A DNA stretch of 64,000 nucleotides, from NCBI RefSeq assembly GCF_028858725.1, contig NC_084768.1, positions 1,099,853-1,163,852 of the forward strand, read 5' to 3'. Under the pieces are notes generated by a model. That model worked only from the letters and a program-made list of their open reading frames with translations. It was not told where the DNA came from and searched no databases. The translations under genes were made by a program, and so were the position numbers. This document shows positions 20,850 through 32,156 of this stretch, one piece after another. Position 1 is the first letter of the stretch, and each line of letters begins with the position of its first letter. The stretch is from Colius striatus. Lineage: Eukaryota > Chordata > Aves > Coliiformes > Coliidae.

Positions 20850-21578
20850 TGGCCCTGGCTTGGGGTGCATCCGGGGACCTGACAGAAATCTACCTAAACC
20901 CTTCTTCTTTATCCTTAGAAGTTCATTTGAAACCCACTTTCCTCCCTCTCCCAGACTCCTCAACAAACTTTTTCTCAGATTTCTACCTAAAACCCACTCC
21001 TTTTCCCTCACAGGTCAGCCTAAAGCCTTCTTATCCACTCCACATTCCATCTCAACTCAACTTTTCCCCTCACAAGTCCATGACATATTATTTTTCCTCT
21101 CAGAAATCCACCCAACACCCAACATCTCACCCAAGAGATCCACCTCCAATCTCTTTCCCACTCAGAACCAGAAACGTGCTTTTTCCCCCAGAAGTCCACT
21201 TAAAACCCACTTTTCCCCGTCCCCAAAAGGCAATAAATTCCCACTTTTCCTTACATGTCCACCTCAAACCACTTTTCCTCTCAGAATTCTAAAACCCAGT
21301 TTTCCTTCAGAGTGCCCCCTAAAAGCCACTTTTTATCTAGGCAGGCCACCTCAACCCCACTTGCTGTCAAAACTCCAACCAATACCCCATTTTTCCCTTA
21401 GAATTCCACCTGAAAGACAGGTTTTCTTTCTGAAGTCCACTGAAAATCACACTTACTCACAAATGCACTTAAGATCTATTTTTTTCACTTCACACTCCAG
21501 CAAAACCCCAATTTCTCCCCAGAGAAGTCCTTTAAAGTTCCCTTTAAAACTCACTTCTTTCCCCTAAAACTCCACCAA
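20850..21578. repeat. Degenerate pyrimidine-rich minisatellite
   Basis: Diverged units of about 30-36 bp built on 'tccacctaaaacccacttttccctcagaag' fill the segment. The 284-codon frame across it is Ser/Pro/Phe/Thr-rich with no domain and is a repeat artefact. It separates the AKAP1-like gene from a CR1. Confidence 0.8.
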
Positions 21579-21582
21579 ATCA

Positions 21583-22300
21583 TACAGTCACAGCATGGTG
21601 GGGTTGGAAGGGACCTTTAGAGATCATCTAGTCCAACCTCCCTGCAGAAACAGCTCCCACCTAGATCAGGTCACACAGGAACGTGTCCAGGTGGGTCTTG
21701 AAGAGCTCCAAGGAAGGAGCCTCTACACCCTCCCTGGGCAGCCTGGGCCAGGGCTCCCTCCCTGAAACACTGAAACAGGCTTTTCTTAGGTTTAAATGGA
21801 ACTGTTTGTGTTCCAGGTTTATCCCATCACCTCTCTCCCCCTTGCTGGATACAATAGAAAGGAGGGATGTCCCAACCTCCTGACACCCAGCATTGAGATA
21901 TTTGTAACTAGTAATGTGATGCCCCCTCAGTCTCCTCCAGGCTGAACAGCCCCAGGTCCTGCAGCCTTTCCTCGTATGAAAGATGCTCCAGTCCCCTGAT
22001 CATCTCTGTGGCCCTCTGCTCAACTCTCTCCAGCAGTTCCCTGTCCCTTTTGAGCTGAGGAGCCCAGAACTGGACACAGGACTCCAGATGAGGCCTCACC
22101 AGGGCAGAGCAGAGAGGGAGCAGAACCTCCCTCAACCTGCTGTCCCCAGTCTTCTTGATGCCCCCAGGCTGCCATTGGCTTCTTGCCCACGAGGGCATGT
22201 TGCTGGCTCATGGTCAGTTCATTACCCACGGGCACTCCCAGCTCTCTGCAGAGCTGCTCTCCAGCAGTGTGAAACATGACCATCCTGTGCTGTAGGCAGC
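21583..22300 (-). mobile_element. CR1 LINE 3' fragment
   Basis: Starts 'tcacagcatggtggggttggaagggacctttagagatcatctagtccaacc' and runs through 'ccccaggtcctgcagcctttcctc' to 'ggctgccattggcttcttgcccacgagg'. It is the reverse complement of a CR1 3' end, about 0.7 kb long. Confidence 0.94.
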
Positions 22301-25300
22301 CCAAACTGTGTGCTCCCTCCTACTTGCTTCCTCATATGAAGTGACCAGACCCCAGTAAAAAAACAAAACCTGCTGTTTTTTTTCCAGTTGACTGTGTCCT
22401 TTTGATATGCAAACTGTCACATAAACCTTCTGCAGCGCTGCATTTTCAGACTCCTGCAGCCAGCTGTGGGTGTTTTAAGTAGCACTTGCTCCAATGCTTT
22501 CATTACACGCTGGCAGGGCTGACAAGGGAGCTTCCAGGAGTGCTTGGGTTTTAAATGGCTTTCGGGATTCCAGGCTCAGCACTCCCTTTTGATTTCAGTG
22601 CTGCCCTCTATATCCAAGGGATAGTTATTTTTGCTGTCTCTGTCTTTCTTTTTCCTGGTAAGAGTGACTTGGAAGCCGAGGGTTTAACCTGGTAGCTGTG
22701 CTTATGAGCCTGTGGTGGGACATGGGTTATACCTACTCATTCCCTAATTTGGCTGTAGCCACAGTCCAGACTAGAGCAGCAGAGGCAAAGCAGCCTGTCG
22801 GATCCACACTGACAGCCCATCCTCTACCAGAAGTCAGCTCTCCTGGGTGTCTGTCCCACTGCATCCTCAGTGGCACAAGGACGGGCATCTCCGTGGGCAA
22901 CTGTCACTGCAAAGGGAAAGGATCCTGACCCTGTGCCACGGAGGGTCTATCACGGGTCTGAAAGGAGACTCCTGCGTGTGCTCAGAGAGCAGAGCTACTG
23001 ACAGCCTGACTCACTCTAGGGGCTGGGAAGTGGAAATGCCCACAGAGCCTCCAAAGTCACAGAATGGATGGAAATGGGCAATTGAAAGCTTGGGACCATA
23101 CAGAGGAACAGTGGAGTCTCGTCCTGTCCCTGCCAGGGCAACGTTGGAGAGGTGGAGAAAGGGCATTCGAGGATTTCCCAGACCCAGCCCAGCTGTGACA
23201 CAAGAGTTTTGGTCCTCCCTGACTCCCAAGCCAAGCCAGGCCTGGCACCATCATCGTCATCGAGCTCCATGGCATCTAAAGACAAAGGGTTCAGGCAGCC
23301 TCTGTGTCCTGCTGTGCAGGCTTTGAGCTGCCCCTGGGGAAATCTGACCAGCAGGTTGTGGGCAGCAGAACAAGCTCCTGTGGAGACATGGCTGACAAGA
23401 GCTGAACAAGAGAAGCTGACCAGCTGGGACCTCGCTGACCTGCTGGGAGAGAAACCAGAAGGAAACCAGCTGAAAGTTGCAACAAGATAGTGCAAACTCA
23501 GCTAAAACAAAGTGCATTGGATGTGTTTGCACAGGGGTTGTGTGTACAGATACTCCAAAGGGAATAGTAACAGCAACCTCATGGCCAAAGCCAACAGGTC
23601 TTTTAGACTGTACCAGTGAGTCTGGGAGTAGCCTCAACAACGCCCATGAGGAATGAATTGGAATGAGGGTCCTTCTCAGGGTCCCAGCCAAGAGACAGGC
23701 TGGCAAGGAAAAGGGAGCTAGCTGTGTGTACATCTGCTGCCTTCTCTCCTGGACCCAGGCATGAACGAGAGGAACAGTGCAAGCCAATCCATTTTGGTAA
23801 AAGTTCAGGTCAACGTTTACACAGAGAAAACCTGGCACAGTTACACTGGCCCTTCCTCAGCTGTTGATTTTACCTTCCTTTGACATGGATCTAGGCACAT
23901 TCTCTCCTACCCAGTCTTTCCTCCCAGCCTCACAGCTCTACTACATCAGAAACACAAGCTGGAAACATCTCCCCTGCTTTGGCAAACAACGGAAAGGGCT
24001 TTCTCAAACCCTTCCCTGCTCCACCGGAGCGTCAAGGGACGGGAACTCCCAAAGGCTCTTTCACAGGCACTGCCCTGAACCCCCCACCCCCCCACTGCTT
24101 CTCTACCAGTGCACAAAGAGATTAGGAGGAGCTTCTGACATTAGACAAGTAGGTTTTATCCAGGAGAAGCCCTTTGCCTTCCAGCTGGCAAACCAACAGA
24201 GCAGCTGCAGGCACAAACCACCACCCTACGCACAAGGAAAGCACAACAAGTCACACAGGGCACCCAAGAACACCCAACCATGGCTTTCCACGTCAGTTCT
24301 CTGTATGAGCAGTCAGTTCTTTTGAGTCAGAGGCAGAAATTTGAAGTGGTTTCTTCTTCCCCAACTTGGGAGTCTCCTCCAGTCCCCTCCAGGCTCTGAT
24401 CCCAGCCCACTGTTCACTCTGCCCATGGCTGTCTCTGCTGCCAAAAGCACCCTGATTCCTTGTCTCTCTCCACTCCATCCACTTTTAACAACTGCCTTGC
24501 TTTGCTTTCCCATTAACACTTCTGCCTTCCATCAGCAACACACAACCCCATCCTCCCACACAAACAGTTCCTACCAGCCTCGTCCTCAGGATCTCATTCA
24601 GCCCAAGCCAAAGGAGATTTAGGGAGACCTTTTTCCCGCTAAAGCAAGACATCAACACGTGGGATCTCTTCAGCAGGCTTTGCCTTGCTAGTGAATAACA
24701 AAAATAGCACTCTATGCCAGGACAGTGCCAGTTCCCAGCTGAACTCACCCGCTGCAGACACTGGATGCTTGCAGACAGGATAGTCTGAGGCCCACACACA
24801 CACTCGCTGCCAGCTCGCCATGAAAACCCTGGAGATTTGTTCCCCACACATTCACAAGGCCTGTTGCAATCTTCCCCCACAGCTGCTGGGCTGTTCCTCC
24901 TGGCCTCTGGCTACGTTTCTGTACTTGGTTCCATTGACTCTTATCTCTTTGTCAACTTCCATCTCTTCCCTCAGCGTTGGGGTTTGAGTCGGGCTGAGCT
25001 TGAGGAACAAAGCGACTCGGTTTTTGGGGGGAGCAGCAGTAAATATGGGGTGGGGGGAGGGGGTTTTGGGGGGTGGTGTCACGAGTTCCTGCTCACAAAC
25101 ACTCAGATTGAAACTCCTCGTGGGGTTTCATCCTTCGAAGCGCCTTTTTGGGGGGGGGAGGAGCGGGGTTCCTCTAGAGATTGATGTGACTGGAGAAGCA
25201 TCTCAGCTCATTTTGCCTCACCTCGACCCCCCTCAACACACCCATCCACCCCCACCCCAGGGGCTCTTTAAACACAGCTTTTGGGGTGTTTAAATCCTTT

Positions 25301-25560
25301 TCCAAGCCACCCCCTGGCTCCAGTGAGATTTTATCCCCCTGGGGGAGGATCCAGATGAGGTTTGATGCCGCTTTCCCTGGGGGGTGTTTGGGGGAGGGGA
25401 GTGTTTGATCCCATCCTCAGGGTGGGGGAGACCGAGGTGACGCTGATTTGGGTCCAAAAGAGCACAAAATGGGGTTAAAAAGGAGACCACGAGGTGCTCG
25501 AGAGCATCCCCCTCCCTCGATAGCATCAGCCTCCTCCCCTCAAACCCCTCCCCGATCCAT
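22301..25560. other. No gene recognised
   Basis: No recognisable exon. A plus-strand frame at 23152-23490 is open, with ordinary composition in its C-terminal half, but has no known domain. From about 25000 the sequence becomes very G-rich (runs of 5-9 G at 25024-25075 and 25147-25156), typical of compact avian microchromosome-like sequence and prone to G-quadruplex formation. Confidence 0.45.
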
Positions 25561-27459
25561 CTCAGCCAAACGGCTTTCGGGGTGGTTGCGAAGCGGATTT
25601 GGGCCCGGAACGGGTTAAAAGTCGCTTTATTTGAGCCTTAATTGGCTGATCAAAGGTCTCAAGAGGGAGCTGAGGTTTCGCTGGCCCTGGACAGAGCTTC
25701 TCGAGGAGGAGAAGCTGCTCCTCAGAGGGTTTTCGGGGGACTGTGCTCAATTCTTTCGAGGTATAAACTCAGGATTTGGGGGATCCCGTTCCCCCCCCCT
25801 TCAGTTTTCTCTTGTTTTACCCGTTTTTCCTCAGTTTCAGGGTTAAATCCCAGATCAAGGGATGGGTTTGGGTTTGATTTTTTCAGGTGTTGAGGGGGAT
25901 GGGGCCGAAAACCAGCTCCGTTTTGGGGTGGAATCATTTGTTTTCAGCCTGAGGGAGGTTTGGGGGTGGTCAGAGAATCATTTCGGATGCTGACGACGTT
26001 CCAAACTCTCCTTTCCCCTCCAGGCTCAACTCTAGGAGCAAAAACCACCCCCGGGGGCTGCAACCAGGGGGGCTGCAACCATCGCCCCCTCTCCTTCCCC
26101 TCTGTGCTCAGCTCTGGGAGCAAAGCCCCCCCCCAAAGGGCATGGAACCAGGGGGGATTTAATCATCACCTCTCCTCCCCTCAGGTTCTTTCCTTCCTCT
26201 TCCCTCCCCTTTCCCTTCTCCGGGTGCCAAGCGAAAGCGTCCGAGGAGGTTCCAGAGCTCTGAGGTGGGGGGGGTCCCATCCCCATGGCCTCGCCGAGCC
26301 CCGTCCCGGAGCTGCCCCGCGAAGCTTCGTGTCCCATCTGCCTGGAATATTTCCGGGAGCCGGTTTCCATCCGCTGCGGCCACAATTTCTGCTGGGGCTG
26401 CATCAGCCACTGCTGGGAATGGCCCACGAGCAGCTTCTCCTGCCCGACGTGTCGTGAGACGGCGCCAGAGAGAAACCTGCGGCCGAGCCGGGAGCTGGAG
26501 CGGGTGCTGCGAGTAGCCCGGAGGCTGAGTTTAAAAGCGGAGGAAGAAGAGGGAGAGGAGGAAAGAGGAGGAGGAAGATGCCAGAAGCACCGGGAGCCTC
26601 TCAAGTTCCTCTGCAGGGATGAGGGAACCACGATCTGCGCCATGTGCCGCGAGTCGCGGTCGCACCGCGCTCACACGGTGCTGCCGGCGCGGGATGCGCT
26701 CCAGGAGCACAGGGTAGAAACGGGGGCTTCGGGGGGCTTTGGGGGTCGTTGTCAACCCCTAAACGTGTGGCAGGAGACAGACCCAACCCCCAATCAGGGT
26801 TTGATAATCCCCTGGCAGCCTCTGCCCTGCTCCCTCCCCTCTCTCTGCCCCTTTTTTTCCCCCTTTTCCCCCTCTTCTCTGCCCTGTTCCCCCCCCCCCA
26901 AACTCCTCCCCACCCTGGGGGGATCTTTATTTGTCTCCCTTTCAGGGACAAATCTAAACTCAGCTGCAGACCCTAAAGGAGACTCGAGAGCAGCTCCTGG
27001 GGCTCCGGGAGGTGGAGATGAGGAGAAGTTGGGAGTATTTGGTAAATGGGTTTTAGCTTCACGGGGGGTGGGGGGTTGGTGTCACCATCCAGGTGATGAA
27101 ATTAATACCAAAACAAGTGATTAAAAGGATGGGGAATGTTTATTTCTGGGTGTGGGGCTCTGCTTCATCCTCCTCATCCTCCTCCCCTTGTCCCCTCCTG
27201 GCAGGAGCAGACTGCAGCCGAGCAGTGACGGGTTTTCTCCTCCTTCAAAGGGCTCCGTCTGTTCCTGGAGGATTTTGTCCATCTCCTGATGGTCCATCTG
27301 GGGCACCTGGAGAAGGAGGTGGAGAAAACCCAGGAGGAGAAGGTCACCTGGCTGACCCAGGAGATCTCCCACCTGGAGACGCTGATGCAGGAGGCAGAGG
27401 AGAAGCTGCAGCAGCTAGAGGGAGAGTTCCTGCAGGTGAAGGGGGAAGGAACAGCCTGG

Positions 27460-27765
27460 GACATCCCCTCCTGGGGCCAGAGCATCCCCTCCTGGGGCCA
27501 GAGCATCTCCTGATGGCCCAGGACATCCCTTGCTGTGCCCAGAGCATCTCCTGATGGCCCAGGAAATCCCCTCCTGGGGCTAGAGCATCTCCTGACGGCC
27601 CAGGACATCTGCTCCTTGGGCCAGAACATCTCCTGATGGCCCAGGACATCCCCTCCTTGGGCCAGAGCATCTCCTGATGGGCCAGGACATCCTTTCCTGG
27701 GGCCAGAACATCTCTTGATGGCCCAGGACATCTCTTCCTGTGCCCAGAGCATCTCCTGGCCCTGG
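27460..27765. repeat. About 41-bp minisatellite in TRIM intron 3
   Basis: Units of the form 'agcatctcctgatggcccaggacatcccctcctggggcc' repeat about seven times with variation between the 231-bp and 23-bp exons. Long minus-strand frames across it (such as 27174-27974) are repeat artefacts. Confidence 0.88.
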
Positions 27766-28504
27766 GTGTTGTCCCTTGCCACAACCAAACCCACCCTTGG
27801 GCTCCTCTCCACGCACTGCTGAGGCTTTTTTATGGCTGCCAAGACCCATTTACTGAGTTTTCTCTCTCCTTCCCAGGACATCAGAGGCACCCTGAGCAGG
27901 TACAAGGCTCCCTCAGCTTCTCCAGGATGGGGGGAAGGAGGTTGGACCCTCGTGTTCCTCAGCAGAACCTTCACAGAACCTCACCCAGAAGCCAAACATT
28001 TGGGCTTCCTCAGGGCAAGGTGGGCACAGAAGGTCTCCTGGTGTGTTTCTCTCCACCAAGATGAATCTTTGCCTCCTTCTGTCCTTCTCCAGGCTGGAGG
28101 AGGAACGTTTCCAGCAGCCTCAGTCGCCTCTTCCAGAGCTGGAGGAGAAAATCAGTCACTTCAGGGAGAAAAACGATGCTCTGGAGGGAACCCTGAGGAG
28201 CTTCCGAGGTACCAGGGTGGGGAAGGGGCTGGTTTTGAGTCACTTGGAGGGTAAATTGGTGGGGGTTTGGGGGTTATAGGTGTGGCTTCAGTGGGGAAGA
28301 ACCCACCTGCCCGTGCTGATGTGAGTCTGTGTCTCCTCTTCTCCCCCCATTTCAGACACTCTGATGTTCCAGCTGCCTGATAAGGGTGAGTAAATCCTCA
28401 CCTCCTGAGGGCTGGGTGCATGGGAAGGGCTGAGGGAAGGCTCAGCCCACCCTGGTGATGGGCCATGAGTTGGAGGGTCACCTGGGGAAGATGCCAAAGC
28501 AGGT

Positions 28505-28620
28505 TCCTCTTGATCTGGGGGGGCGGGGGGGCACAGGAACGTGTCCAGGAGGGTTTGGGAACCTCCAGAAAAGGAGCCTCTACATCTCCCCTGTCTCTCT
28601 GGAGCTGGGGAGCCCCGAAT
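28505..28620 (-). mobile_element. Short CR1 LINE fragment in TRIM intron 6
   Basis: Contains 'gcacaggaacgtgtccaggagggtttgggaacctccagaaaaggagcctctac', the conserved CR1 3' block in reverse orientation, next to a G-rich run. Both ends are eroded. Confidence 0.6.
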
Positions 28621-29706
28621 GACCCCCCCCAGGACCTGGCCAGTCCCTCCCCCTCAGCCTGGTGATGGGGCTGAGGATACTGCAGCAGGCAGAGCCCTGG
28701 GGAAGGGGGTTGGTTTCCCTCTTTCACTCTTCTCCTCCCCCTTTTCCAGTGAAGGTGATGTTGGATCCCACCATGTCCCACCCTCAGCTCGTGGTGTCAG
28801 CAGATGGGAGCAGCGTGAGGTGGGAAGAAGCTGAGCAGGACCCACCTGAGTGGTTTGAGGTCGACCCCCGTGTCCTGGCCCATGAAGGAATCACCTCAGG
28901 GAGATGCTGCTGGGATGTGGAGGTGACCCCCAAAGGCTCCTGGGCTCTGGGGGTGGCCAAGGAGTCCCTGAGGAGGGGGGAAGAGGCCACCACCAGCCCT
29001 GAGATGGAGCTTTGGTCCATGGGGCTCTGTGAGGGTCAGTTTTGGGCTCTCACCTCCCTGGAGCGTGTCCCCCTGCCCCAGACCCGGGTGCCCAGGAGGG
29101 TTCGTGTCTCCCTGGACTATGACAAGGGTCAGGTGGCTTTTTTTGATGCTGATGAGAAGATTTTGATCTTCATTTTCCCAGCAGCTTCCTTCAAAGGGGA
29201 AACTCTCCATCCCTGGTTCCTGGTCTGGGGTGAGGGGTCCCAGATCACCTTGTGCCCCTGAACCTTCTCCTTCCTTACCCCAGCAGGAGCTTCATCCTCC
29301 TCCCATCCCCTATCCCAGCACTTCAGAGGACTTGCTGCCCTCCTAAATTCCTCACTGGCCCTTCTGGCTTCTCTTTTCCCCACCCTCAGAGAAGCCCAAA
29401 GGGTCTGACATCAAATCTGGGGAGGCAGCAGGGGCTGGGAAATGAAGCCACATCTGCCCCAACCCACCTCCTCCTCCTCCTCTTCCTCCTGCCTTGGTGG
29501 TGTTTAGATGAAGTAAAAGAGGTTTCCACGTGCCACAGTGTCGTTCTCTGCCTGGTTCTTTGATGGGGCAGGGAGGGGTTGTTTGGAGGGAGGGGGAAAC
29601 AGGGTTTTGTGGTGGCACAAAGCCTGAGATTGGACCCAGAAAGGTCCCACGAGCCCCAGGGACCTCCCTGGAAGAAAATGAGGAGAAATGGGAGAAAATA
29701 ACAGGT

Positions 29707-29712
29707 TTTATT
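29707..29712 (-). terminator. Poly(A) signal for the minus-strand B30.2 gene
   Basis: AATAAA on the minus strand, about 365 bp past the stop of the minus-strand B30.2 exon. It lies in the interval shared by the two convergent TRIM genes. The plus-strand gene shows only a variant AGTAAA at 29512-29517. Confidence 0.55.
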
Positions 29713-30076
29713 GTTAATGATGGAGAGGGAAGGGGCTGCAAGGCTGTCAGTGGGAGGAGGAGGAGTGAGGAAAAGGGTCTTGGCAGCTTTGCCACGGGTG
29801 GACTTCCCATCATCCAGCCTCAGGATGAACATCCAAAGCCTTCAGGAGCTCTGTCTGTGCCAGAGCTGCCTCGTTTTGAGGTGAAACTGTAAGCTTTTGG
29901 GCAACTGCACCCACAGGGAAGGGGAAAGGAGGTAAAGTCGTGGGGAGTGATGGGTTCTGGTGGGGAAAGGGGGAGGTGAGAGACACAAAAGCGCAAGGGA
30001 GGACGTGGGGGTGACTGAGAGGGGGTGTGAAAGTGTGTGAAAATGGGGTGGGAAACACTGCTTTTGGTGCTTTTGG

Positions 30077-30603
30077 TCAGGGTCTGAGCCTGAGGTGGGA
30101 TTTGGCCCCCACCACCCAGAGCCAGGGCCGGACCCTCTCCCCAGTGAAGGCAGCACGTGAGAAGAGGAACATGAGCCCCCCCTCCTCTGCATCAAAAAAG
30201 GCCACAGACCCCCCAGCATAGTCCAGGTGGACACTGACCCTGCGTGGAACCCACCTCAGGGGCACCAGCGTCACCTTACGGGGGGTCAGGGCTCGGATCT
30301 GTCCCCCCCACTTCTCCACCCCCCAAATCCCACCTTGAGGGGAGAGGCTGAGCCTCCCTTTCCTTGGGACTGACTCTCGAGCCACCCCCACTGCCCAATC
30401 CCCGGCCTCACCCACCTCCACGTCCCAGCAGTGCCTCCCCCCCGCGAAGCCCGGCCAGCCCAGCACGAAGGGCCAGTACTCGAAGCGTTGGGGCGAGTCA
30501 GGGAGCTCCTGGGGGCTCAAGCCCCCTCCTCTCCTCACGCTCTTACGGTCCTCAGACAGGATGAGCTCGGGGTGAGCGGTGTCAGGGTCCAGGGTCACGA
30601 TGG
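30077..30603 (-). CDS. B30.2/PRY-SPRY exon of a second TRIM-like gene (partial)
   Basis: An acceptor (ccctcccacccccag) precedes 30603 and the exon ends at a TGA, TAG or TAA codon at 30077-30079. In the same phase as the last exon of the neighbouring TRIM it encodes IVTLDPDTAHPELILSEDRK, then GRHCWDVEVGEAGDWAVGVA, HLDYAGGSVAFF and RPWLWV. These are the LDP, WEVE-like and LDYxxGxVxFF landmarks of a B30.2 domain, which in TRIMs and butyrophilins recognises a target protein or ligand. The exon is fully open. Together with exon 31965-32077 it forms the 3' part of a gene convergent with the plus-strand TRIM. The small linking exon was not identified. The RING, B-box and first coiled-coil exons are not visible before the assembly gap. 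Confidence 0.85.
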
Positions 30604-30619
30604 CTGGGGGTGGGAGGGA

Positions 30620-31319
30620 CACAGAGAGGGGGAAAAAGGGGGTCAAGGGGGGGGCTGGTGGGGGGCAGGTTTGGCTACCAAAAGGTACTGGAGGGGAAAG
30701 GTGCTGGGGATGAGATGAGAAAATGTTCTTAAGCCTCCCTAAATTGCCCCAAAAAAGGCACAGAATGGGGGTCAGGGGCTCCTGCAGGAAGCTCTGCAGA
30801 TAAAGCAGAGGGATCTGCTTTTAAACCTCCCCAAAATGCCCCAAATTGCCCCCAAAACCCCCAGAGCAGGTGCCAGGAGCTGCTGCAGAAAGCTCCGTGC
30901 ATTTGAAGCCAAAATAAACACTGAAAGGGGGGTGAAAATTGCTGAAGAGAAGAGAAATTGGGGTGTAAAGCAGCAAATCTGGTCAGACCAGGCACGGGGC
31001 GGGGGGTGGAAGGAAAGCAGCTGGAGGCTGGAGATGAGCCAATGAATTAAGGCTTTTGCATCTTTGTGTGGTGCAAAGGAGTCTGGAGGCTGAGGCTCAG
31101 CCCTGGGGGAGGTTCCTGCAGCTCCAGGGCTGAGAAAAACCCGTCGGGTCACCCAGATTTGCCTGTTTCCCTGGGGTTTGGGAGGTGTTTTGGGTGGGCT
31201 GGTGAGGCTGCTCTGGTGTCCTCAGGTGAGGAGGAGCTGAGCACGTCCTTCAGCCCTCAGGCTCCTGCAGGGGCTTGGGGCAAACCCCACAGAATCCATC
31301 ATGGGATGTTTTTCTCCCG
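30620..31319. other. Intron between TRIM-like exons
   Basis: This and the following repeat form the interval between the B30.2 exon and the 113-bp coiled-coil exon. A 27-30 bp linker exon is expected here from the family structure, but I could not place it. Confidence 0.5.
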
Positions 31320-31930
31320 AAAATGAGGTCAGTTGGGGGTTTTTCCTCCCCCAAACAAGGTCAGTTTGACTTTTTCTCCCAAAAATGAGGCTGATGTGTG
31401 GCTTTTCTTCCCAAAAACAAGTCAGTTTGGGTTTTTTCCTCCCAAAAATGCCAATTTAGGGGTTTTTCTCCCCACACTGAGGTCAGTTGGGGGTTTTTTC
31501 TCCTCTAAACAAGATCAATTTGACTTTTACTCCACCAAAATGAGGTTGATTTGGGGTTTTTCTTCCCAAAATGAGGTCAGTTAGAGTTTTTTTTCTCCCC
31601 CAAAATGAGGTCAATTTGGATTTTTCTCCCCAAAATGAGGTCGGTTTAGAGGTTTTCTCCCCAAAAAGAAGCCAGTTTAGGGGTTTTTCTCCCCAAAATG
31701 AGGTCAATCTGGATGCTCTTCCCCAAAATGAGGTTGGTTTGGGGATTGTTTTCTCCCCCAAATCAGCTCTATCGGGATTTTTCTCCCCAAAAGGATGTTG
31801 CTTTGGGGCTTTTCTCCCCAAAATGAAGCCAGCCTCTTCTTTTTCTCCCCCAAAGGCGGTCAGTTTGGGGCTTTTCTCCCCAGAGCAAGGTCAGTTGATG
31901 TTTTTTCTCCCCCAAACGAGGTCACTTTGG
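31320..31930. repeat. About 31-bp minisatellite in the second TRIM-like gene
   Basis: Roughly twenty diverged copies of 'aggtcagtttggggtttttctccccaaaatg' fill the intron. The frames 31571-32107 (+) and 31483-31821 (-) are translations of this repeat. Confidence 0.92.
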
Positions 31931-31964
31931 GTTTCCCAACCCCCTCCAGCCCCTCCCCGGCTAC

Positions 31965-32077
31965 CTCGGAGCCTCCTCAGCGTGTCCTTCAGGATGCTGC
32001 TGCGCCAGGAGCTGGGACCCACTCGCTCTTCTGCCTCAGCTGCAGCCCCAGGCAGCTGCAAACTCACTTTCTCACAC
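31965..32077 (-). CDS. Coiled-coil end exon of the second TRIM-like gene
   Basis: Minus-strand exon with acceptor (ttttccctcccccag) and donor (CTCCGAG|gtagcc). It encodes CEKVSLQLPGAAAEAEERV and then ILKDTLRRLR. This is the exon that in TRIM genes reads CEKVKFQQP...LKETLKKFRD and is normally 116 bp; here it is 113 bp, one codon short. Phase fits a preceding 23-bp exon, which would lie to the right, in the pyrimidine tract or gap. Confidence 0.8.
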
Positions 32078-32156
32078 CTGGGGGAGGGAAAACCAGCCCC
32101 AAAATAACCCCAAAACAACCCTAAAAAGCCTCAAAACAGCTCCAAAACAACTGATT

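Larger units (their letters stand above)
26285..29261 (+). pseudogene. TRIM (RING/B-box/coiled-coil/B30.2) gene with two in-frame stops
   Basis: Seven exons with family-typical sizes: 26285-26713, 26946-27041 (96 bp), 27205-27435 (231 bp), 27877-27899 (23 bp), 28093-28208 (116 bp), 28356-28385 (30 bp) and 28750-29261. All have GT-AG borders, and the joined length corresponds to 478 residues. Exon 1 encodes a complete C3HC4 RING (Cys16, Cys19, Cys31, His33, Cys36, Cys39, Cys53, Cys56) and a B-box 2 (CQKHREPLKFLC...CRESRSHRAH). Exons 2-5 encode the coiled coil. Exon 7 is a B30.2/PRY-SPRY with LDPTMSHPQLVVSADG, CCWDVEV and LDYDKGQVAFF. Two codons are stops: TAA at 26955-26957 (expected Gln) and TGA at 27226-27228 (expected basic residue). 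The expected product is thus a RING plus B-box stub of about 146 residues. It resembles the TRIM7/27/39-type genes of the avian MHC region, but subfamily is not fixed. Confidence 0.85.

Noticed and set aside
20713-21567. 284-codon plus-strand frame after the AKAP1-like gene
   Set aside because: It is Ser/Pro/Phe/Thr-rich translation of a minisatellite, starting inside the 3' UTR.
23152-23490. 112-codon plus-strand frame
   Set aside because: Ordinary composition at its end, but no homology, no splice or promoter support; left unassigned.
26032-26643. 203-codon minus-strand frame
   Set aside because: Antisense to the clearly homologous RING/B-box exon.
27174-27974. 266-codon minus-strand frame
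   Set aside because: It is the translation of the 41-bp intronic minisatellite antisense to a well-supported TRIM exon.
31571-32107. 178-codon plus-strand frame
   Set aside because: Translation of the 31-bp minisatellite running antisense into the TRIM-like coiled-coil exon.
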